Position numbers and translations under genes: made by a program. Shown here in pieces: positions 1 through 6,834 of a stretch of DNA of 10,538 nt (positions are counted from its first letter, which is position 1; each line of letters begins with the position of its first letter). The notes beneath the pieces were generated by a model. The model was not told the DNA's origin, did no database searches, and saw only the letters and a list, made by a program, of their open reading frames with translations. This stretch comes from CAZBPZ01 sp964493955 (lineage in GTDB: Bacteria; Chloroflexota; Dehalococcoidia; Dehalococcoidales; Fen-1064): positions 1 to 10,538 of the forward strand of contig CAZBPZ010000057.1 in the NCBI GenBank assembly GCA_964493955.1. Direction: 5' to 3'.

Positions 1-1
1 C

Positions 2-172
2 AGAGTGCACAAGGTGTACCATGAGGCCAGGACTCCCTACCGCCGGCTGCTTGGCGACCATCTCCCGCTCGGTAACACTTTCCATCGAGGCAACACGGGG
101 TGGCCGCCCATGGGCAGCCGGTGCCCGTTACCCCGCAGCAGCACCCGGAACCTGGTGCTGCCGGCAATGTGA
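2..172 (+). pseudogene. Decayed C-terminal fragment of an IS transposase (DDE integrase type)
   Basis: Frame 2 is open from the window edge to a TGA at 170-172. Its first 17 or so codons read VHKVYHEARTPYRRLLG. This matches the C-terminal signature I remember from integrase-type transposases, a Lys-x-Tyr stretch followed by TPY-x-RLL. After codon 17 the reading no longer resembles a transposase: it becomes a Pro/Arg/Ser-rich run ending in LVLPAM, and neither of the other two frames restores a match. I therefore read it as the tail of an insertion sequence cut off by the window edge and degraded by a frameshift or deletion. No terminal inverted repeat is visible. The call rests on one short motif from memory; the alternative is a chance open frame. 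Confidence 0.4.
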
Positions 173-205
173 GACCTGAGTCACGTTCTGGCGCAGCGGC
201 GGCTG

Positions 206-214
206 TGCTATACT
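206..214 (+). promoter_or_regulatory. Extended -10 promoter element for dnaJ-ogt
   Basis: TGCTATACT fits the extended -10 consensus TGnTATAAT with one mismatch. No good -35 hexamer lies 16-18 bp upstream, which is usual when the TG extension is present. The expected start of transcription is near 221, giving a leader of about 47 nt before the ATG at 268. The dnaE promoter in this window shares the same TGTGCTATA core on the other strand. Confidence 0.55.
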
Positions 215-220
215 TAAGAT

Positions 221-259
221 ATGGTGAAGGCAAACAGTACCAGGCAAGCAGGGGGTTAG
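221..259 (+). other. Possible 12-codon upstream ORF in the dnaJ leader
   Basis: An ATG at 221 opens a 12-residue frame, MVKANSTRQAGG, ending in TAG at 257-259, nine bases before the dnaJ ATG at 268. The ATG falls where transcription is expected to begin from the extended -10 at 206-214, so it could be read as a leaderless mini-gene. Its last codons cover the purine-rich dnaJ ribosome binding site at 250-255. It is too short for coding statistics and may be chance. Confidence 0.2.
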
Positions 260-267
260 CCGGAAAC

Positions 268-960
268 ATGGCGGCCCGAGGTAAGGACTACTACAAGATA
301 CTGGGCGTACCGCGCAACGCCAGTGCCGAGGAGATTAAGAAGGCCTACCGCCGGCTGGCAATGCAGTACCACCCGGACAGAAACCCCGGCAAGGAGGCCT
401 GGGCCAACGAAAAGTTCAAGGAAATAAACGAGGCCTACGGGGTGCTGGGTGACCCGGAGAAGCGCCAGCAGTATGACCGGTTTGGCACGGCGGGGAACCT
501 CGGTGATATTTTCAGCAGCCAGGCCACCCAGGCAACCTTCGAGGACCTGATGAACGAGTTCCGCGGGCAGGGCCTGGGGCTGGGGTTCCTGGACAGCATC
601 TTCGGTGAGTTTCTGCGGGGGCGCAACTTCTCCTTCCGCAGCTTCAGCCAGGGGCCGGGCAGACAGCGCATCATCTTCAACGTGCCGTTCGGCAGCAACC
701 TGGAAGAGATGTTCGGCCAGGCACCGGCCGGCCGCCGCAATGTCACCTACGAAATAACGCTCACCCCCGAGCAGGCCAGCCGGGGAGTAGAGAAGGACCT
801 GAAACGCAACGGTAAGAAACTACGTGTTAGAATCCCGGCCGGGGTAAAGACCGGCAGCCAGATACGCCTGCGTAACGCGCTCACGGTCACCGATGGCCAG
901 CCGGGCGACATCATGATACGGGTGAAGGTCAGGGCAGGTGCCGGCACCAGGAGCGGCTGA
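268..960 (+). CDS. Short DnaJ/Hsp40 co-chaperone without zinc finger
   Basis: A 230-residue J-domain protein that should stimulate the ATPase of a cytoplasmic DnaK (Hsp70) and hand it substrates. The J domain covers residues 6-72, with the essential HPD at 35-37 after helix II (KKAYRRLAMQYHPD) and a closing QYDRFG. Residues 78-155 form a Gly/Phe-containing linker. Residues 158-222 are one C-terminal substrate-binding barrel, with the RIPAGVKTGSQIRLR signature and the PGDIMIRVKV ending. There are no CxxCxGxG repeats, so it is not full-length DnaJ (about 370 residues) but a short type II or CbpA-like form. The start at 268 puts the J domain at the N-terminus and has AGGGGG at 250-255. The open frame extends back to 100, but that part has no J-protein character and crosses the promoter. 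It is followed by an alkyltransferase gene after 3 nt. Confidence 0.88.
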   Translation: MAARGKDYYKILGVPRNASAEEIKKAYRRLAMQYHPDRNPGKEAWANEKFKEINEAYGVLGDPEKRQQYDRFGTAGNLGDIFSSQATQATFEDLMNEFRGQGLGLGFLDSIFGEFLRGRNFSFRSFSQGPGRQRIIFNVPFGSNLEEMFGQAPAGRRNVTYEITLTPEQASRGVEKDLKRNGKKLRVRIPAGVKTGSQIRLRNALTVTDGQPGDIMIRVKVRAGAGTRSG

Positions 961-963
961 GCC

Positions 964-1476
964 ATGCCACCACACACCACCTACGGTGTTTTCAAGACCC
1001 CGGCCGGCTGGGTGGCCGCCATGGCATCAGAACGGGGCCTGGCGCGCCTGACGCTGCCCTGTGCCACGGCCGAGGCCGCCCTCCAGGAGCTGGGGAACAC
1101 CGGCGGCGCCCGCCGCGATGAAAGCCACTTTACCACCCTCCAGGCGCACCTGGCTGCCTATTTCAGCGGCCAGCAGGTGTGCTTTGCAGACATCCACCTT
1201 GACCTCAGCGCCGGCACCCCGTTCCAGCAGACGGTCTGGGAAGTGACCCGCCACATCCCCTACGGGCAGACCCGCAGCTACGGCGAGGTGGCCGCCGCGG
1301 CGGGGCGGCCCGGTGCCAGCCGGGCGGTGGGCCAGGCGCTCGGCCGCAACCCGGTGGCTATCATCGTGCCCTGCCACCGCGTTATCGCCAGCGGTGGCCG
1401 GATTGGTGGCTTCGGCGGTGGCCTGGAGCTGAAGTCCCGCCTGCTCGAGCTGGAAGAATCAGGCTGGTCCGTCTGA
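964..1476 (+). CDS. ogt: Methylated-DNA--protein-cysteine S-methyltransferase (Ogt/MGMT family)
   Basis: A suicide DNA-repair protein of 170 residues that moves alkyl groups from O6-alkylguanine (and O4-alkylthymine) to its own cysteine. The active-site motif IVPCHRVI holds the acceptor Cys137. Before it is the DNA-binding helix-turn-helix region with the finger-like arginine (SRAVGQALGRNP, residues 119-130). The GTPFQQTVWEVTRHIPYG block (84-101) and the final GGFGGGLELKSRLLELE are also typical. The N-terminal 80 residues match the degenerate ribonuclease-like domain of Ogt-type proteins, and no Ada-type metal-binding domain is present. It starts 3 nt after the dnaJ stop, with AGGAG at 949-953, so the two are probably cotranscribed. 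Its last 18 bp overlap the end of radC on the other strand. The symbol follows family usage; the product is confident. Confidence 0.93.
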   Translation: MPPHTTYGVFKTPAGWVAAMASERGLARLTLPCATAEAALQELGNTGGARRDESHFTTLQAHLAAYFSGQQVCFADIHLDLSAGTPFQQTVWEVTRHIPYGQTRSYGEVAAAAGRPGASRAVGQALGRNPVAIIVPCHRVIASGGRIGGFGGGLELKSRLLELEESGWSV

Positions 1477-2268
1477 AAGCCGGGGAGGTGTCCACGGGTC
1501 AGCCGCCCGGTAGCGGCGGCGCCTGGCCTCGGCCGTGCCGCGGAGTTTCAGGTTGAGGAAGTCCATCTCGTACTCCTCAATCAGCCCCTCGCTGGCAAAG
1601 CTGAAGTAGGCATTGTCGCCGATGATAACGTGGTCCACCACCCGCAGCTGCATGATGCAGCCGGCGTAGACGATGTCACGCGTTAGCTGGCGGTCGCTCT
1701 GGCTCGGCCGGGTACCGCCGGAGGGATGGTTGTGGGCCAGGATGATAGCGGCGGCATGGCGCCGGATGGCACTCTCAATCACCTCGCGCGGCGGCACGTA
1801 GCTGCCGTCCACCGTCCCCCGGAAAAGGTCAGCCACGTCCATTATCCGGTGCTGGCTGTCAAGGTAGAGCACCTTGAAGACCTCTTTCTTGAGGTCACGC
1901 ATGGAGTGGTAGAGGTAGTCAAAGACCTCGCGGGCGGACTTTTGTACCGGCCGGCCGGATATCTGCTCCTTCAGGTACTGGCGCGCCACCTCCTGCACCA
2001 GCTTTATCCCGAAGACCGAGTGCGGGCCAATCCCCGGTATCTCCTGGAGCTCTTCCGGCGAGGCCGAAAGCACCCCGCGCAGTGTCTTGAAACGCCGGAT
2101 GGCTTCCTTGGCCTGCGGCTTGCAGTCGCGCCGCGGTGTCCCCAGGCTGAGCAGGAGCTCAACCACCTCGTAGTCGTGAAAGCCCGCCAGCCCACCGGCC
2201 AGGAACTTCTCGCGCAGGCGCCGCCGGTGGCCGGCCGCCGGGTTGTCTCCCTCTTGTTTACCTGCCAT
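1459..2268 (-). CDS. radC: RadC family protein (UPF0758, JAB/MPN metalloprotease-like fold)
   Basis: A 269-residue RadC-family protein. Residues 14-100 are the N-terminal UPF0758 region: HRRRLREKFL, DYEVVELLLSLGTPRRD, and a helix-hairpin-helix around EIPGIGPHSVFGIK (76-89). Residues 108-230 are the JAB1/MPN-like domain with the zinc motif AHNHPSGG (His179, His181) and the distal Asp192 in SQSD. The family was named for a supposed repair role in E. coli that was later questioned; its biochemical function is unsettled. The last 35 or so residues, Arg-rich and ending near PPRLSDGPA, extend past the usual family end after the SFASEGLI segment. It is the third gene of the dnaE operon, 8 nt after the preceding stop. 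The nearest GGGAG lies only one base before the ATG, so translation probably depends on coupling. The 3' end overlaps ogt tail to tail. Confidence 0.9.
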   Translation of the reverse strand: MAGKQEGDNPAAGHRRRLREKFLAGGLAGFHDYEVVELLLSLGTPRRDCKPQAKEAIRRFKTLRGVLSASPEELQEIPGIGPHSVFGIKLVQEVARQYLKEQISGRPVQKSAREVFDYLYHSMRDLKKEVFKVLYLDSQHRIMDVADLFRGTVDGSYVPPREVIESAIRRHAAAIILAHNHPSGGTRPSQSDRQLTRDIVYAGCIMQLRVVDHVIIGDNAYFSFASEGLIEEYEMDFLNLKLRGTAEARRRRYRAADPWTPPRLSDGPA

Positions 2269-2276
2269 ACTCCCGG

Positions 2277-2720
2277 TTACTGCCGCCCGGCCCTGTCAGA
2301 CCGGTCCTTCCCTCCCGGCCGGCGGCGGCTCTCGTCCTTCCACCAGTCACCGCGCCGCCAGTAGTTGTGCTGGTTGTACCCCAGGCCTTCCAGCTCCGCC
2401 CGGAGCTCCTCCCACGGTGGCAGCAGGCGGCGCCGCACCCGCGGGCCAACTGAGATCGGCAGCAGCAGCCAGTAGACCGCGATGGCGATGATACCCAGCA
2501 GGGCGTTAGACAAGAGCGCCAGGCCGCCCCCGATGAGCAGCAGCAGCAGCCACCCCGCCAGGATAACATGCCGCCAGCCGGTCGCCAGGAAAGCCGGCCG
2601 GTAGCGGGGGCTTGCCTCACGGCCAAACGTCCAGGTCGCCTCCAGGACGGCGGCCACCACCAGTGCCAGAACCCCCCCGAGGGCAAACCACATCCCGAAC
2701 TCAGGCGTAAGCTGCGGCAT
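2277..2720 (-). CDS. Small three-helix membrane protein, family not recognised
   Basis: A 147-residue hypothetical protein. Hydrophobic segments at about 10-28, 50-70 and 73-90 look like three transmembrane helices; the last two are separated by only a short turn (SNA). After the third helix comes a basic, aromatic tail (PRVRRRLLPPWEEL..., then WRRGDWWKDESRRR), likely cytoplasmic by the positive-inside rule. I do not recognise a family or catalytic motif. It lies between dnaE (3 nt gap) and radC (8 nt gap), so it is almost certainly expressed with them. A GGAG at 2727-2730, overlapping the end of dnaE, sits six bases from the ATG. Directly upstream of that site is the strong hairpin at 2736-2760. 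The gene looks real because of the tight packing, the ribosome binding site and the coherent membrane topology; its role is unknown. Confidence 0.75.
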   Translation of the reverse strand: MPQLTPEFGMWFALGGVLALVVAAVLEATWTFGREASPRYRPAFLATGWRHVILAGWLLLLLIGGGLALLSNALLGIIAIAVYWLLLPISVGPRVRRRLLPPWEELRAELEGLGYNQHNYWRRGDWWKDESRRRPGGKDRSDRAGRQ

Positions 2721-2723
2721 GTC

Positions 2724-5700
2724 TTACTCCGGGCCGCCGGCCTCGCCTGGCGAGGCCGGCTCCAGCACCAGCGCCTCCTCTCCCACCAGCTCCACCAGCC
2801 GCTCCCGCAAGCCGTCGCAGTACTGCGTGTCCTCGGGGAGCGCCATGTCATGGAAACCGCCGTTGTCCGGTATGCGCAGCCGCACCGGGTCATGCCCCCG
2901 GAACTGGCGCAGCAGGGCCACGACCTGGCGCAGGCGCGCCCTGTCCGCCTCCGGGTCATCGGAGGTGGTGAGTGTCACCGTGAGGCGGCGCCTCTCGACC
3001 GGGACGGGCGGGGCGGTCTCCACGGGCCTTTCCTCGGCCGGGGCCGCACCCGGCTCCTCGGCCGGGGCGAACAGGCTGGCCTCCGGCCGGTAGAGGCTGA
3101 CGCGCTCGCAGGCAACCTGCACCCGCTCTTCCCTTACCCTGACCTTGCCCCAGACCACCAGCTCGTTGTCTTCCTGCCAGAGGTCACTGGTGGCCGTGAA
3201 GACGCTCGGCCAGACCATTACCTCAACCTCACCGCTGAAGTCTGCCAGGGTAACGCTGGCGAAGGGCCGGCTGTCACGCGTGTAGAGGTAACGTACCGAG
3301 GCCACCCGCCCCGCCAGGTTGACCTCCTGGGCATTCTTCTCCGGTGTTACATCCCTGCAGAAGACGGTGCGGGAATCACCCCACCCCCGCGGTGTGCTGA
3401 AGGGCCGGTCCAGCAGGCTGGTACCCATCAGCTCCTTCTCCCAGGCACGCTTCTCCCGCTCCGGGACCTCGTACGTGCCGAGCTGGAGGTCTGTCAGCGG
3501 TGTTTCGGCGGCATCACCCCAGAGGTCAAACATCGTGGTCTGGCCGCTCTCGCGGAGCTTCTGCTCCCGCTGCGCCAGTGCCAGGACACGGTCCAGGTTA
3601 CCGAGCAGGGCGCCGCGGTCGGCCAGGCAATCAAGCGCCCCGGCCTTCACCAGGCTCTCCAGCATCCGCCGGTTGATGCCACGCAGGTCACAGCGCCGGC
3701 AAAGCTCCTCGACCGACTGGAACGGGCCGTTCTTCTGGCGCTCGTCGATGATGGGAGCAACCGCCCCCGCGCCGACGTTCTTGATGGCCGCCAGGCCAAA
3801 GCGGATGGCCCGCGAGCCATCGGCCTGCAGCTCGATGGTAAAGTTTGCCTGGCTGTGGTTGATGTCCGGCGGCAGGACCTCAATCCCGAGCCGGCGGCAC
3901 TCCGAAACACCGGAGGCCACCTTCTCGGTCTGGCCGATGTGCGAGGCCAGCAGGGCCGTCATGTACTCGGCCGGGTAGTTGGCCTTGAGGTAGGCCGTCT
4001 GGTAGGCAATCAGGGCGTAGCTGGCGGCGTGGGCCTTGTTGAAGGCGTAGCCGGCAAAGGGCTCTATCAGGGCAAATATTTCTTCCGCCAGTGCCTTTGA
4101 GTGACCCTTCTTCATCGCCCCGGCGATGAAGTTCTGGCGCTCCTTCTGCATGACCTCCGGTATCTTCTTGCCCATCGCCTTGCGGAAGATATCCGCCTGG
4201 CCCAGGGTGTAGCCGGCAAACTCCCGCACGATGAGCAGTACCTGGTCCTGGTAAACAATCACCCCGTAGGTCTCCTCCAGGATGCCGGCCAGGGCCGGGT
4301 GCGGGTAACGAATTGGCTCCTGGCCGTGCTTGGCCCGGATAAAGCGTGGTATCTGCTCCATGGGGCCGGGACGGTAGAGCGCCACCATGGCGGCAATGTC
4401 GCTGAAGGTGGTAGGTCTCAGCTCGCGGATGTAGCGCCGCATGCCGCTGCCTTCAAGCTGGAACACGCCGGTGGTCTCACCGGCGGCCAGCAGGGCATAG
4501 GTGGCGGGGTCATCCATCGGCAGGGCATTCAGGTCTATGTCCTCGCCGCGGCTCTGCCGTATTATCTCCCGTGCCTGGCCCAGGATTGTCAGGTTGGCCA
4601 GCCCCAGGAAGTCCATCTTGAGCAGGCCAATGCGGGCGATGTCCTCCATGGGAAACTGCACCATGGCGGTGGCCACGCCGGCAGTATCGCGGCTGGGCCG
4701 CTGCAGCGGCACGTGCCAGGTGAGCGGGTCGCGCGAGATAACCACCCCGGCGGCATGGGTGCTGGCGTGCCGGGCGATTCCTTCCACCTTGCGGGCGGTG
4801 TTGACCAGGTTGCGGATGATGGCATCCTGCTGCACCATGGCCCGCAGCTCCACATTCTCCTGCAGGGCGCGCTCCAGTGTCATGTTAGGGCCGAACGGGA
4901 CAAGGCGGGCAACGCGGTCCACATCGGCATAGGTCATGCCCAGAGCGCGGCCCACGTCACGGATGGCGGCCCTTGCTCCCAGCGTGCCAAAGGTAATAAT
5001 CTGGGCAACGTGGTCCTGGCCATACTTACGTGTCACGTAGGCGATAACCTCGTCGCGGCGGGTATCTTCAAAGTCCAGGTCCACGTCAGGCATCTCGCGC
5101 CGCTCCACGTTCAGGAACCGCTCAAAGACAAGGCGGTGCTCCAGCGGGTCAAGCTCGGTAATGCCGAGCAGGTGGAGCACCAGGCTGGCGGCGGCACTGC
5201 CGCGCACCCCGAAGAGGATTCCCTCGCGCCGGGCAAAGGAGATTATGTCCCACACCACCAGGAAGTAGTTGGCGAACTCCGTCTGGCGTATAACGTCAAG
5301 CTCATACTGGAGCCGCTGGCGGACCTCGTCGGAGGCGTCAGGGTAGAACCGGGGCAGGGCCTCATAACACAGGTCGGCCAGGAACTCGTCCGGGGTCTTT
5401 CCCTCCGGCAGCTCAATCTGCGGCAGGTACAGCCGCCCGAACTCCAGCCTGAGGTTGCACATCTCGGCGATGCGACGCGTGTTCTCAATGGCCTCAGGGA
5501 TATCCTGATAGAGAGCCTCGACCTCCTGCGGGCTCTTAAGGTAGAGGAAGTCTCCCGCCATCTTGAAACGCTTCTCGTCATTGACGGTGGTATTCATGCC
5601 AATGCAGAGCAGAATGTCATGGGTGGCGGCATCTTCCCGGCGCAGATAGTGGACATCGCCGGTGGCCACCAGCGGTATCCCGAGCTCCCGGCCCATCTCA

Positions 5701-6257
5701 ATCAGCACCGGGTTGAGGTGCTCCAGCTCGGGCATGGGATGGCGCTGGACCTCCAGGTAGAACTCCCCGAAGGTCTGGCGGTACCAGAGGGCTGCCTGGC
5801 GGGCATCTTCACGCCGCCCTTCCATGATAAGGCGGGGTACCTCGCCACTGAGGCAGGCGGAAAGGGCCACCAGGCCCTGGTGGTGCTCCTGCAACAGCTG
5901 GCGGTCAACCCGCGGCTTGTAGTAGTAACCGTCCAGGTGCGCCCGCGTGGTAAGCTGGATGAGGTTACGGTAGCCGGTGAGGTCCCGCGCCAGCAGGATG
6001 AGGTGGTAGTTCGTCTTGTTACCGGGGGTACGGCTGGTGTGGCCCTCGGGGGCCACGTAGACCTCGCACCCGATGATGGGCTTAATGCCGGCCTCGAGGG
6101 CTGCCTGGTAGAACTGGATGGCGCCGTACATTACGCCGTGGTCAGTAATGGCCAGACTGTCCATGCCCAGCTCGGCCGCCCGCGCGACAAGCTGGGGAAT
6201 ACGGCACATCCCGTCCAGCAGACTGTACTCGGTGTGAACATGCAGGTGAGTGAACAC
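2724..6257 (-). CDS. dnaE: DNA polymerase III alpha subunit (replicative polymerase)
   Basis: The replicative C-family DNA polymerase, 1177 residues. The start is a GTG at 6257-6255, giving the usual N-terminus just before HLHVHTEYSLLDG, with AGGGG five bases upstream. Domains in order: PHP (1-210), palm/fingers/thumb (about 270-830), helix-hairpin-helix (about 855-880), OB fold (about 975-1055), then a Pro/Ala/Glu linker and a C-terminal tail. Catalytic aspartates lie in PDVDLDF (391-395) and KMDFLG (Asp549). Other family blocks are VRGSAAASLV (351-360), ALYRPGPM (626-633) and FNKAHAASYA (739-748). A clamp-binding motif QTTMF is at 906-910. The PHP metal ligands all appear present (His6, His8, Asp15, His40, Glu65, His85, Cys135, Asp201, His203), which in DnaE1 enzymes goes with built-in 3'-5' proofreading. 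It is the first gene of a dnaE - membrane protein - radC operon. Confidence 0.96.
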   Translation of the reverse strand: MFTHLHVHTEYSLLDGMCRIPQLVARAAELGMDSLAITDHGVMYGAIQFYQAALEAGIKPIIGCEVYVAPEGHTSRTPGNKTNYHLILLARDLTGYRNLIQLTTRAHLDGYYYKPRVDRQLLQEHHQGLVALSACLSGEVPRLIMEGRREDARQAALWYRQTFGEFYLEVQRHPMPELEHLNPVLIEMGRELGIPLVATGDVHYLRREDAATHDILLCIGMNTTVNDEKRFKMAGDFLYLKSPQEVEALYQDIPEAIENTRRIAEMCNLRLEFGRLYLPQIELPEGKTPDEFLADLCYEALPRFYPDASDEVRQRLQYELDVIRQTEFANYFLVVWDIISFARREGILFGVRGSAAASLVLHLLGITELDPLEHRLVFERFLNVERREMPDVDLDFEDTRRDEVIAYVTRKYGQDHVAQIITFGTLGARAAIRDVGRALGMTYADVDRVARLVPFGPNMTLERALQENVELRAMVQQDAIIRNLVNTARKVEGIARHASTHAAGVVISRDPLTWHVPLQRPSRDTAGVATAMVQFPMEDIARIGLLKMDFLGLANLTILGQAREIIRQSRGEDIDLNALPMDDPATYALLAAGETTGVFQLEGSGMRRYIRELRPTTFSDIAAMVALYRPGPMEQIPRFIRAKHGQEPIRYPHPALAGILEETYGVIVYQDQVLLIVREFAGYTLGQADIFRKAMGKKIPEVMQKERQNFIAGAMKKGHSKALAEEIFALIEPFAGYAFNKAHAASYALIAYQTAYLKANYPAEYMTALLASHIGQTEKVASGVSECRRLGIEVLPPDINHSQANFTIELQADGSRAIRFGLAAIKNVGAGAVAPIIDERQKNGPFQSVEELCRRCDLRGINRRMLESLVKAGALDCLADRGALLGNLDRVLALAQREQKLRESGQTTMFDLWGDAAETPLTDLQLGTYEVPEREKRAWEKELMGTSLLDRPFSTPRGWGDSRTVFCRDVTPEKNAQEVNLAGRVASVRYLYTRDSRPFASVTLADFSGEVEVMVWPSVFTATSDLWQEDNELVVWGKVRVREERVQVACERVSLYRPEASLFAPAEEPGAAPAEERPVETAPPVPVERRRLTVTLTTSDDPEADRARLRQVVALLRQFRGHDPVRLRIPDNGGFHDMALPEDTQYCDGLRERLVELVGEEALVLEPASPGEAGGPE
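2736..2760 (-). promoter_or_regulatory. Perfect 11-bp hairpin at the dnaE 3' end
   Basis: GCCGGCCTCGC and GCGAGGCCGGC are exact inverted repeats separated by CTG. The structure lies within the last codons of dnaE (the SPGEAGG region) and ends five bases before the GGAG that serves the next gene. There is no T-run, so it does not look like a factor-independent terminator. In the mRNA it could hold back or set the ribosome binding site of the following gene, block 3' exonucleases, or mark a processing site. Confidence 0.6.
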
Positions 6258-6284
6258 GGAAGCCCCTGCCAACAAGGTATGCCA

Positions 6285-6293
6285 ATTATAGCA
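6285..6293 (-). promoter_or_regulatory. Extended -10 promoter element for the dnaE operon
   Basis: On the minus strand this reads TGCTATAAT, an exact match to the extended -10 consensus. No convincing -35 box is seen at the usual distance. Transcription should begin near 6278, giving a leader of about 20 nt before the GTG at 6257 with room for the AGGGG ribosome binding site. This also argues against the longer dnaE reading that begins at 6449. Confidence 0.65.
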
Positions 6294-6315
6294 CAGGGGA
6301 CAACCGGCCGCCCCC

Positions 6316-6346
6316 TTGTGATAGCGGCCCGGCGCTGGCGTATACA
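6316..6346 (+). promoter_or_regulatory. Weak candidate promoter for the META-domain gene
   Basis: TTGTGA at 6316-6321 and TATACA at 6341-6346 each match four of six consensus bases, with a long 19-bp spacer. They lie in the 116-bp divergent region between dnaE and the META gene, 27 bp before its GTG start. This is the best pair visible but is not strong. Confidence 0.3.
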
Positions 6347-6373
6347 GGGTAAACAGGCTACGGAGGCAAAAGA

Positions 6374-6808
6374 GTGAAAGCAAGGTTTCTGGCCGCCGGG
6401 GTGGCCTCGGGGCTGGTGCTGCTGGGAGGGCTGGCCTGCAACGCCGCACCCCCGACCACCACCCCGCTCGAAGGTACCCTCTGGCGGCTGACCGCGTTCC
6501 AGCAGGCGGAGGAGAGGACCTACGTCATTGAAGGTACCGACATCACCGCCACCTTCGAGGCCGGCGCGAAGCGGGTGACCGGCCGGGCGGGCTGCAACTC
6601 CTACTCCGGCGGTTACAAGCTGTCCGGCCGCCGCCTGGCGCTCGGGCCACTGGCCAGCACCGAGATGTTCTGCCCCGACCCGCCCGGCGTGATGGAGCAG
6701 GAGCAACGCTACCTGAAAGCCCTATCCGGGGCCACTACCTACACCATCGAAGGCAGGACACTGAAGGTCACGGGCGGCGATACCACGCTGGTCTTTGAGG
6801 CGAAATAG
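6374..6808 (+). CDS. Exported META-domain protein (HslJ/DUF306-like), probable lipoprotein
   Basis: A 144-residue protein with an N-terminal export signal (MKAR, then a hydrophobic stretch to about residue 21) ending at Cys22. The -3 to -1 residues are Gly-Leu-Ala, an imperfect lipobox, so lipid attachment is likely but not certain. Residues 33-143 form one META domain: LEGTLWRLTAF, VTGRAGCNSYSGGY, LGPLASTEMFC and a final TLVFEAK. The conserved cysteines Cys74 and Cys100 may form a disulfide outside the membrane. In E. coli HslJ this domain is linked to heat shock and novobiocin resistance, but the molecular function is unclear. The start is a GTG with GGAGG at 6362-6366, seven bases away. 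It is divergent from dnaE and convergent with the Fe-S gene at 6898. Bases 6835-6882 downstream echo its last codons. Confidence 0.85.
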   Translation: MKARFLAAGVASGLVLLGGLACNAAPPTTTPLEGTLWRLTAFQQAEERTYVIEGTDITATFEAGAKRVTGRAGCNSYSGGYKLSGRRLALGPLASTEMFCPDPPGVMEQEQRYLKALSGATTYTIEGRTLKVTGGDTTLVFEAK

Positions 6809-6834
6809 CGGGCCTGGACCGTGTCTGGCAGCCT

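Noticed and set aside
100..267. N-terminal extension of dnaJ to 100
   Set aside because: The added residues precede the J domain without any family likeness and span the predicted promoter. The ATG at 268 has a ribosome binding site.
1726..2364. 212-residue open frame on the plus strand
   Set aside because: Antisense to radC, with no domain.
2568..4100. 510-residue open frame on the plus strand
   Set aside because: Antisense to the membrane-protein gene and the dnaE 3' half, with no motif and no ribosome binding site.
4101..6377. 758-residue open frame on the plus strand opposite dnaE
   Set aside because: It lies fully antisense to a clear polymerase gene. Long open antisense frames are expected in GC-rich genes, and the translation shows no recognisable domain and His/Gly/Leu-rich shadow composition.
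6258..6449. N-terminal extension of dnaE to an ATG at 6449
   Set aside because: It adds 64 Pro/Arg-rich residues foreign to the family, crosses the exact extended -10 element and overlaps the divergent META gene. The GTG at 6257 has a good ribosome binding site and gives the usual N-terminus.
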